DNA from: Sipunculus nudus
Lineage: Eukaryota > Annelida > Sipuncula > Golfingiida > Sipunculidae
Assembly (NCBI GenBank): GCA_026874595.1
Contig: CM049320.1
Span: forward strand, 28,382,714-28,446,713
Direction of reading: 5' to 3'
Length of the DNA stretch: 64,000 nucleotides
The position numbers and the translations under genes were made by a program. Of this stretch, positions 1 to 9,900 are shown one piece after another. Numbering within the stretch: the first letter of the stretch is position 1; each line of letters starts with the position of its first letter. The notes under the pieces are model-generated. The model was not told the origin of the DNA and did not search any database. It saw nothing but the letters and a program-made list of their open reading frames with translations.

Positions 1-241
1 ACACCATCAACTGTTTTGCCTATATAAGCCTATATATAGATGACGGTTTGTTACGTAAGTTTAAAAAATAATAGCCTACCTAAAGGTTACTGTTAGGATT
101 GTATTAAAGGTATCATCCCAGTTTAAAGAGATTCACCACTCTAAAAAGAAAAACCATAATTTGTAAAAAAAAAAATCAACTCATTTCAATACATTTTAAA
201 ATTATGTTGTAGATTTAGAAATATTCATAGGATAATATTTA

Positions 242-740
242 TGGTTTTCGTTAGTGGCGGATGCAGAGGGGGCGGCCGCGGCACGCCCCCCCCCCCCCTG
301 TTCAGCTGTTACATCTCTCATTTTATCAAGTTCTTTTCCCATTTTTCCGTAATCAATAGATTACCTTTGTATTCCCGTTAGCAATTAGATTATGTATTTT
401 TCACTTTCCAGTTCATAAATTGAGGACATTAATGAACAGCTGTGTGATTTACTCCATTGAGATAACATCCACATATATACTAGTATATTTAGAAAGGGAA
501 TCTTTCCGCTATCACACTCTGTTTGGTCATATTAACACCGCGGAATCCCCCCCCCCCCCCTCCAATTGCATTCGCCTGTGAGACACGGCCTTCCAATCAG
601 CCTGTACAGAGTTCAGCTTGGGCTGGAGTCGACCGTGAAAAATCTCACGGTTCCTCGACTGATACTGAAACTCGCGCTCTGTGCTCTGCTGTCCGAGTCC
701 TGTGCGCTGCCTAGACCAAAGAAGCCGGTAAAAAGCAAAC
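242..740. repeat. Mosaic of decayed dispersed repeats, including a tRNA-SINE relic
   Basis: The segment starts with GTGGCGGATGCAGAGGGGG and a poly-C run, and has a second poly-C run near 549-561. The stretch ending in CATCTCTCATTTTATC recurs reversed near 5998-6075. Bases about 625-735, read on the minus strand, match the tRNA-derived SINE seen in fuller form at 61196-61605 (CACGGTCGACTCCAGCCC core, box-A-like TTTGGTCTAGGCAGCGC). I see no credible gene here; the short ORFs cross the repeats. Confidence 0.55.
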
Positions 741-899
741 ATATCAATAGTTTTATCATGCACGAGTACTAATTAGATTTAAATATGACATTTGACAAGT
801 TACAAACGTAGATCTACGCAGCGCATTTCACCAATGACATCAACATGTTACGAGACAATTGAATGTTAGGACTTTCAAGTTTTTACTCTCATTTTCAGA

Positions 900-1290
900 A
901 ATATAAATATTAAAGCCTGCCACACCTTAACCAAAATCCCTAAATTTTTGACACATTATGCAAAACATGTAAAAAATACGTAAGAGGATATAAGTGGAAG
1001 AACAGAAAATCCTCATATAATCTTTTGTTAAAGGTGTCTTAAAATGTCCTGTTTACATTGCATATGTTAAAAATTTTTCCCATATGGGAGGGGGGCATCC
1101 CCTCCCATACCCTCCCTCAAGTATAATTATATTGGCTCTAGACATTATTAATATTTTCCATTAAGTGAAATATATTACATAATAATATACATATATATAT
1201 TAAATTTACAAATAAAAATTAAGAACACAGTTTTCATGATACCCATCAAGCGCCAATTCAATATTAGCGACCCCACCCCCACCTCCCCGT
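900..1290 (-). repeat. Dispersed repeat, same family as 5355-5560
   Basis: On the minus strand this reads GAGGGTATGGGAGGGG, then an A/T stretch, then AACAGGACATTTTAAG and ATGAGGATTTTCTGTTC. The same order appears on the plus strand at 5385-5500. It is therefore an interspersed non-autonomous element in opposite orientation. No coding capacity is visible. Confidence 0.5.
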
Positions 1291-2526
1291 TTTGGAATTT
1301 ACGGATCATCCATTGTTCACATAATGAGTTTCAAGAAGAGAAAATGTATATCAAATGTAATATAAAAATCAGGAACATTTTGAAATAATTAGGATACAGT
1401 TTTCCTTCATATTCTTATAAATTACGGTATCGCAATTAATTTCACGTAAAAGTAGTATCTGTAATAGAAATGGTTCTTAATTTCACAGAAATTGGTAACT
1501 ATAGTGAATAATTTGAAATCCACATTCTAGAATATATTAACCGATAACAAGTGAAAATGTTGTAACCTATAAACTCAAGTGATGTTGCTATGAATGACAG
1601 ACAGCTCTGTGTTGCTTCCCACAATTTACGTCGTAAACAAGTTTATACTGCAACCTCCTTTATGGTGCCTTTACATACGTAATCGTTTCCAGGGGATGCA
1701 TAAACGTTAGATTGGCGACTTAAACTGTTATTTTACTAACCAAGACATAATTCAAACAGAAACATGGTTCAAGTCATTCTCATATGATAAAAACAAATAT
1801 ACACTTTTATCACTGGCCACTCTTCACAATCGTATTTGAAAGATAATGAAAGAAGCACTAATAGTAAACCATTTAAAATATATTTTACTGTTTTAACTTG
1901 TTTCAGATAATTTACATAATGAATATAAACACGTCATGCTTTTAGGTATATTGTATGTTCTTTATGATACTGCAGTGTTTTACAATAATTTTATTGTTAT
2001 TTAACGCTGTATAAAACTAATAAGTGTAATGGCATTAACGCCCTACTTCACATCGCTCGGCTTTCAGTCTCTGTTTCCTTTTATTCGGGTTCCTGTTTAA
2101 TAGTTGGGACATGTCAACACTTCTGCCGTAAGAGCTGCTAAATCAGTAAATTAGAAGGCAAGAGAAGGAAGAGAACAGTTCTTCCAGAAATGCTTAAAAG
2201 AAATGTATAACTGTGCAGGCAAAAAAAAGTAGGTTTGGTTGACTGATAGATCACGAAAATTTCAACCCAATCATATGCATTTAACACGGAGGAAAGATGA
2301 CACTCGAGAAACTGTGAATGTTGGTGAAGAAAATTCCACTTTTATAACACATCAAATATCCAATCCTTCTGTCCAGGACAATCCTCTCGTTAGAGAATCA
2401 AATTCTGTTCAAGATAAGCAGTTACGCTTGTAGTGAAGCATTTTTTGTTAATATGAGGTCCTAAAAATTGAGGAGTTATTTACGACTAGCCTACGTTAAA
2501 CCAACGCCAGTCCTACGAATGGTTCA

Positions 2527-2530
<4 letters not shown>
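1291..2530. other. No recognisable feature
   Basis: AT-rich unique-looking sequence. One 64-codon ORF (2239-2433, plus) has no recognisable motif and no supporting splice context, so I do not call a gene. Confidence 0.4.

Positions 2531-2531
<1 letters not shown>

Positions 2532-2564
<33 letters not shown>
2532..2564. repeat. (AT)n microsatellite
   Basis: Pure alternating AT tract, flanked by unique sequence. Confidence 0.9.
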
Positions 2565-2565
<1 letters not shown>

Positions 2566-3489
2566 CCTTGACATAAACGATCAATAACAGTACGATCCTT
2601 AATGCAAGAGCATAAAACGCACAAATCCAGCATTACTCTCCTTGGTTAAGTGGTGTTCAGCGAACCAATTTCCGATGCGCTGCGAACTGACATACAGCTA
2701 CATCGGTAGTCAGTATAAGAGCCTCCTCAGTAGCCATATGTTTTCACCAGCAAGGTTTTATAATTTTCAGCATTCTCCTGTTTAGCCGCCTCCTCAACTG
2801 CAGCCCTACAGCTAGACCTGTCTCTGCCATCAATCTTTGAATTAAATAAAATAAGAAACCACATACGCTTTTTGTTTTAGCTCGTCTGTATTGTGAAGTG
2901 GAGAATACAAGAGACAGAATCTGAATGATGCTAACCCCTGTCTTGCCTTTTTTAAGGTATCGTTTTTGCTTGATACCCTTATAGCTAAATTCAATCCAGA
3001 AGTGGATTATATTCATATAATACCCCATAAAGTTTTTACTATTTCGAACCTGGTACAGTGATCTTTCTGATAGTATACATATTTTTAAATTTTTCATTCA
3101 TTTAACATGATTTTGTAACATTTAAAAAAAATAAATTTTTAAAGGGTACACTGTTTTAAGCCCCCAGTAAAAAAATACGCTTTTTAATGATTTAATATTA
3201 AACTTCATGACAAAATCTTAATATATTTTTTTTTGTTTTTCCTCTATAATGATTCTCCCTACCCTAAAACTAAAATTTAAAATTTTTATCAATAATTTAT
3301 TGAATGAATTTTAAAATTTCAGATCACAGTACCTGGTTTAAAATAATGTACACTTTATGGAGTTTAATATAATTTTAAAGTTCTTTCCAACTGAATTTAG
3401 ATATAGGGGTTTCAAACAATAATTATACCTTAAATACCTTCGGCCCCAGATAATTGTGGACAACAAGGCATTCCGAAGACAGTCTCTAG
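2565..3489. other. No recognisable feature
   Basis: AT-rich sequence. A 117-codon minus-strand ORF at 2744-3097 has no recognisable domain and no conserved paralogue in the window. I treat it as chance. Confidence 0.4.
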
Positions 3490-4060
3490 TTGATAATTTA
3501 TATGTGGGGAGAGTCAGATAGCCGTTGGACCCGTATCTTCTCAGTAGAAGCCGGGGGAACGCTTTCGGGATGAGCTCGCCCTCATCCGCCAGTTATATTA
3601 ATCGATTGGAAAAATTCGTAGCTACTTCACAGTCAGAACCACCAGAATCTAAGTTCAAGCATTATAAATTCCTGACTTTATTGCGTTGCCATCTCCTCCT
3701 TGGTTTGCCAAAATCCATCATTCATTCATGCAGCACGCCAAATGAACAAATATAGGAAGCGGGACCGATCACACCAGTCCTAAGATAACTTCATTGGCTC
3801 CCGATTCCACAGCGTATTGTATACAACGTTCTCCTCATTACATTCAATTTAAGTGTCTACATGGAGTGGCGCTGATATACGACCACTATGGCAATACAGC
3901 GCTCCTTCTAATAACCTCTCAGAACTCCTTTATATACACACTGCCCCGTGATCCCTGCATTCTTTTCCAACAACATTGTTAGAAGTATCACGAGCCCATA
4001 CACAATCTATTACACCAGAGACTTCTCTGTTTTTTCTCATCAACTATAGAATAAACTAAG
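3490..4060 (+). mobile_element. CR1/L2-like LINE relic, reverse-transcriptase C-terminal part
   Basis: Across shifting frames the plus strand encodes the signature tail of CR1/L2-type LINE ORF2. GLPKSIIH (about 3700-3725) is followed by ITPVLR and LHWLPIPQRIVYNVLLITF (about 3765-3845), then FKCLHGVALIYDHY (about 3848-3890) in another frame. At least one frameshift and several stops separate these pieces, so the copy is inactive. Family recall identifies it; the exact clade is uncertain. The ORFs at 3525-3755 and 3794-3982 are fragments of it, not host genes. Confidence 0.75.
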
Positions 4061-4207
4061 ACCAGCTACCAACAATTCCACAACCAGCAATTCAATAGTG
4101 TTTTGAAACGAGTTATCAGTCGCGTCAATTTATCTCGATGAGTGGGGGATGCGGATGACTCGCAGGTGTGAGTAAAATCAAAGTTCGGAATGCTTTTTTT
4201 ATAAACA

Positions 4208-4231
4208 GATATATATATATATATATATATT
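4208..4231. repeat. Short (AT)n tract
   Basis: Alternating AT run, followed by a TATACACACA stretch. Confidence 0.8.
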
Positions 4232-4240
4232 TTCATACAT

Positions 4241-4585
4241 ATATACACACATTTTATTGTCTATTTGACACATTTCAATTACATACCAATTAAATATGAG
4301 GTTTTAAAAAATAAGGTATCATGTTTCAAGTATATATTAATTCTAGACTAGGTTTAGATATTGGCCTATAATATTTCATATTGAAATCAGAAATGAATCC
4401 CAAAAAAATATTATTGTAATTATTGTTAGATTTCATAAACAATATATAAATATTAGTATTTCAATATAAAGGGGAGTGGGAGTGTGTGATTACATTGATC
4501 ATCCCATCCTTGCGAAAAAGTCGGGGGGGGAGGGGGTATATACTGTACATACCTCCATCCGCCTTGTATTGACGCCCCTGCGGGT
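4241..4585. repeat. Dispersed repeat, copy related to 8150-8465
   Basis: An AT-rich body is followed by GTGATTACATTGATC, a G-rich run and TGTATTGACGCCCCTGC. The same order (GATGATTACATTGACC, C-rich run, TGTATTGAAGCCCCTGC) ends the repeat at 8415-8470. The conserved 3' end suggests a non-autonomous element. Confidence 0.5.
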
Positions 4586-5100
4586 ATTTTTGATGAAGCA
4601 TTTGGAGAGTGACTCAAATGGATATAAGATTGCGTTTAATGGACTTATATTTATTACTACTTTGTTATCCTTGCCTGTGCAGTTAGGCGAGGAATGCATG
4701 TTGAGTGTTCAATAAAAGACATTGGTTTAAGACTTTCTGACACAAAAACTAAATGGACTGGGAACAGAATATTTCATATCTGATCAATAACATTATGAAA
4801 GAAGACTATTATCATACTTAGTATTTACAGTCTTAAGGTATTGAAAGTGCACTCCAACTAATTATTCATTGTTTCTGCCTGTTAGTTACCAGCTGACTTA
4901 ATATATGAAATATTGACGCCATATTGATTTGTCTGTGGACGCCACAAATCATGTACGTGAATAGATACTTTATTCAATATGTTATGCATTGTGGGATGGA
5001 TGACGTTTCACGAAGCAAGGTCGGACAAACTGAAACACAGAGTTGACCAACCAGCTGCAACAACTGAAGCCTGTAAGAAGGTGCAGAAAACTTCGTTCAT
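4586..5100. other. Non-coding upstream region of gene 1
   Basis: No gene is seen. This precedes the proposed signal-peptide exon of gene 1 and would carry its promoter and 5' UTR. I see no clear TATA box at a convincing distance. Confidence 0.35.
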
Positions 5101-5115
5101 AAATTGAACGACAGA

Positions 5116-5155
5116 ATGATTTACCTTGTCATTTTAACGATTTTCTACTATTCAG
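5116..5155 (+). CDS. Gene 1 exon 1, signal peptide
   Basis: The ATG is followed by 12 mostly hydrophobic codons and a TTCAG|GTATG donor. It ends in phase 1, which fits exon 2 exactly. It was chosen because no closer upstream ATG exon with the right phase and a donor was found. Confidence 0.6.
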
Positions 5156-5161
5156 GTATGC

Positions 5162-5225
<64 letters not shown>

Positions 5226-6101
5226 GTGTGTGTGTGAGAAAGAGAGGGTTGTGTGTGTTAATTAATGGTATAACCGTGTTAGAGTACATAGTCGAAGTGA
5301 AGTTAAAGAGCAACAGGGGCGTAGCCAGGATTGAGGGAGGGGAGGGGGCCATGATCAGTGGCGGATTAAGGTTAGTCACAGGTCCATGAGGAGGGTATGG
5401 GAGGGGGTTTCTCTCCTCTCATATTGGGAAATTTTTTGAATATACAATGTAAAGAGGACAATTTGAGGCAATTTAAAAAAAAATGAGGATTTCCTGTTCC
5501 TGAAAAATTGTTCCGTTATGTCTTTGCGTTATGTAGAGAGGTTCAATATTTAATAATATATTTCTTCAAAATTAGGATATATAATTTCAATCGTTTTATG
5601 TCAATGGCGCAAAAGCGCAATCACGTTTGTAACTATCAAAATATTATCTTTTAAATGTAATGCTCGAAGAGAAATAACTGGTAAGCTCAATTATTATGTT
5701 AAACTTTGCATTTTACCGAATTCCTTTGTCTCGACAATACAGAAGATTCCTAAGAGCTCAGCACTTATCGTGAGTTTGAGTACCGGTATCACCAGATGAG
5801 CCGTGAGATTATTCACGGTCGACCCCAACCAGGGCCCGGTGCTCGATCCATCTGCTGTTGTTCTGCAGCTTTTCATAAATATCCTTATACTCAACTTATA
5901 AATTTGAAAGTAATTGTAACTGCAGATAACTTAAATAAAGTCTAATTGCTTATTACTAATAAGAAATATGAAAAACGAAAATTAATCACGAAAATCGGAA
6001 ATTAGATAAAATGAGAGATTTTGCAGCTCAACAGAGGGCCGTGCGCCGAAGGCGTCCCCTCTCGAGCCGCCACTGATTGCATATATCCGCCACTGATTTA
6101 A

Positions 6102-6135
<34 letters not shown>

Positions 6136-6896
6136 TCTAATACAAATATATATATATATATATTTGTATATATATATTTGTATTAGATTAAGTGAAATTC
6201 CGAAAGGACGGCGACCGGGGCGGATGGGGGGGGGGGCATGGCCCCCTGCGGCCCCCCCCCCTTGGCTACGCCCCTGGAGCAAGAGTGACTTATTGGTTGA
6301 CACTGTGTTAAATACAGTCTTAAAGGCGTCACTTATGTATTTAGAATATAAATGTATTAAGAAAATGGCCAGTTACATTGCTTTTCATGTCTAATAGTCA
6401 GAAGTTAACTTATAACGAATGGTTGATTTCGTGATATTATAATTTGCCGAAGCACCCAGCCATGGTCAGATGGGAATTTGTGGGAATTAGGATTATACCT
6501 GCATTTTGAAACGAGCTGCATTTTGAAACGAATATATATAAAGTAATTCAAGAAATTAGTATATACAATTCCTCTGCATCGTTTAATTCCCAGAATAAAA
6601 CAGAATGGTGCACGGTGAACAATTTTTGGCCAATATTATATTTTAAATAAGGGATAGCTTTCATTGATATCGGATTGATAGAAAGATGTACTGAATAATT
6701 AATGTGCAAGTTACAGTGTTGGGTTTTATTACATATGTTCTATCTCTAAATTTTTATATTTATTCATGTGGTACGTTCTAAAAACCCTTCATGCTTTTCT
6801 AATACCTGAGGAATGTAACAAATTGTACGAAAACGTGGAAATAAATAAGACATTTTATTATTTATCCATTTGAAAATCGATACAGCTCTAGCTCCG

Positions 6897-6952
<56 letters not shown>

Positions 6953-9900
6953 TATTTCAGATATTTCTGTAATCCGTTTATTTCAAAATGAATATTACCA
7001 TGGGAATATATTCATGAACGTCCGTAGTTGCTTCAGTGAAAGTTCATCAAAGGCGGATCAAGGATTTAGGGAAAAAAGGGGGGTTCAAACCCAGTAGGAC
7101 TAATGAAAAACCTAAAATAAAGGGCTCAGTGTTCGGAAAAGGGGGTCCAGGCCAAAAATATTTGCCTGAAACCCTTAAAAAGTTCTCTTCGGGTGAAAGG
7201 GGGGGGGATTCGCACCTCCTGGACCCCCCCCCCCTCCGGATCCTCTTCTGTACATGATGCATTAGATACAATTGCTATCCTTCGAATCAATCCATTTGCG
7301 GTAAACAATGTTATATTCTTACCATTACAAATAACTGCATTGCTCAACTTGCAATCTAATCAGGTATATGTATGTATGTATAAAGTTTTGATATCAAATT
7401 ACACTATTCACTGGATAAACAGTGGTGATAAATAATGTTTATAATGAAAATTATAATGAAAACAATGTGAGTTTTTATTAAATTATCATATAATATATAC
7501 TTCTACTTGGCCTCAAGACATATAATAGTCAGTGGCGGACCCAGAATTTTGCTTTACCGAGGAGGGGGGGGGGGGGGGTTGTCAATTAAGGGTAAGACAA
7601 AACTTAAACTCTGACTTCATCTAGTTTCTCTTTAAATAGGAACAGCAATTGCCCAAAGCAAATATAACCAGAATATGTGATCAGTTGCTCATTTCTTAAA
7701 TAATGCCACTTGTTAATCCGGGCGCATATTAAGCCGATTGTGACGTACTGAATAAAAGGGTTGTCGATCCAAATGAAGGCTAATCTTTGGCATGTAATTG
7801 AAATATGGATTAAATCACAGGCATTAGCCTGTAGTATGAGCATAGGTGCCTGCAAGACATTGATTTTGTCGGATATACGTATATTAGACGTCTTTCTGTC
7901 ACGTTTTTTGTCTTGAGGCCACCGGTCAGCCTCTCAGTCCCCGCTGGCGTCGGTCAGCACATATGTGTTCCATATTGGACTTTTGTTTCATGAAAATTAT
8001 ACTCTCTCTATTCGAGACCAAAAAGACGGCAGCCAGATGACCGATATATCCAATGTCTTTACTGTGTTCACTTCATGCCGACGCCCAGTGGCGTCAATTT
8101 GTCTTTGGGGGGTGGGGGTGGGCGGGGGGTGGGGGGTGGGGTGTTAAAATCCTTATACAATTAAGTATAAGGATTTTAAAAAATAAGTTAAAGTTTCCAG
8201 TTTATGTTGATTCTAAATAAGGGTTTTATATAAAATAATTCTTATACAAATAAGTATAAGGAATTTAAAAAATAAGTTAAAGTTTCCAGTATATGTTGAT
8301 TCTAAATAAGGGTTTTATATAAAACAATTCATATCAAACTCAGAAATGGAAAGAAGTCTTTAATTCTAATTATTGATACATTTAATTTCAAATATATAAA
8401 TATTATTCTCTGAATATCAGGGAGGGGGGATGATTACATTGACCCCTACCCCCTGTATTGAAGCCCCTGCCGATGCCGAAATGTTCCAAGAAACTGGTGA
8501 ATGCTTTTTACATGACCATAAATCGCCCGCCGCCGACTCTTAGACGCGACAGGGTCGAAAGTCGTTATCACATATGAATCAAATGAATCCCACGATTCTT
8601 TAGTACGACTAAATCGGAGTAATGTGTACAGGGCTTCAGTAGCTCCTCTATCGGTCAGATGATTGCTCGGGGTAATATGTATGGAACATCTGACCAATAT
8701 GGGATCTCCTTACTGATGGACGCCTCTTCTCAATGCCGATAAACGTCCGTTAGACATGTCTGTCTTTATGACTGGTAACCCGTATTCTTATTAAAACTCT
8801 AACAAAAGGGCAGTACTTAGAATATCGAATAAGAATTAATATTAAACTCTCCATTTCAAATCGGACCTACACAATTTAAATAAAGAACATGATAATTCTA
8901 ATTAACCTAAAATTTTATCCATCAACATTTTATCAAGAATAATGGTTATGAGCTTTACATTTGCAGCCGGACGGAATCAAAAATGATCTTCATGGACAGG
9001 GTTTTCTTCCAGTGGGGTTTGACTCCTTAGAAATAACTTAAATTGCTACATTATACATACAAAAAAATAAAATGTTTCTGTTTCATTGTGTCTTGGCATA
9101 GGTAGTTGTTGTTTTATAGTTGTTGTTGTAGATATTTGGTTACATGCATACGACTGCCGGGGGCTCCTCCATTCTGAAGAGGTGTGGGTGTGCGGACCCA
9201 GGTAGAATGTTTATGATCAAAATAAGCAAAACTACAATCATTTAGACAGTAATTAGAAAGAGAAAGTTCCAGCCACTGGATTCTTTGAGTCCTCTTTAAT
9301 GAGATAATGGCGGAAACAGGAAGATAATATGGGGAAAATAGTTAGGAAAGGGATAAACGTGACATATCTCTCATTGCATTTCCAATGCAATACTAATTGA
9401 CTGAAAGCAACGCACAAGGTATGCATGGGAGCAAAAACAAAATGAAAGGCAAAAGGGGGACACGTGCCCCCTGTGCCCTTACTGGACCCGCTTATGATGT
9501 TTTGCCTTTGGTTATTTGGTTTGTCTGTTACCAATATTACGCAAAACGTTTAGAATACATTTTGATAATGTTGTTTAGATGATTAGATAAACACTCAAGG
9601 AAAAATTAATAAAACTTTGGAGTAAATATGGATCACCGTCTAATGCTTTCTTTTTCTTTTTTTCCTTCAAAGGTACCCTTTCTCTTCCGATATATGACTA
9701 TTTCATTCGTCCCTGTGGAGGCCAAGAACAATCATCAGTGAAGCATTTAGACAAATGAATAGAGCTTGTGCACCATGACAAACATTTCTCTCTTTTGTCA
9801 TGTGTAGTTTGTTTAGGATACTGGTGGAGGTTGTGGTCTCTGACCAGTTTCTTTTATATTTAGATTATTTTGATGGAGATAACCGCCTCCATTGTTTAAA

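Noticed and set aside
9060-9100. Alternative first exon for gene 1 (ATG TTT CTG TTT CAT...)
   Set aside because: The frame reaches TAG at the would-be donor and the phase does not fit exon 2; the exon at 5116-5155 fits phase and hydrophobicity.
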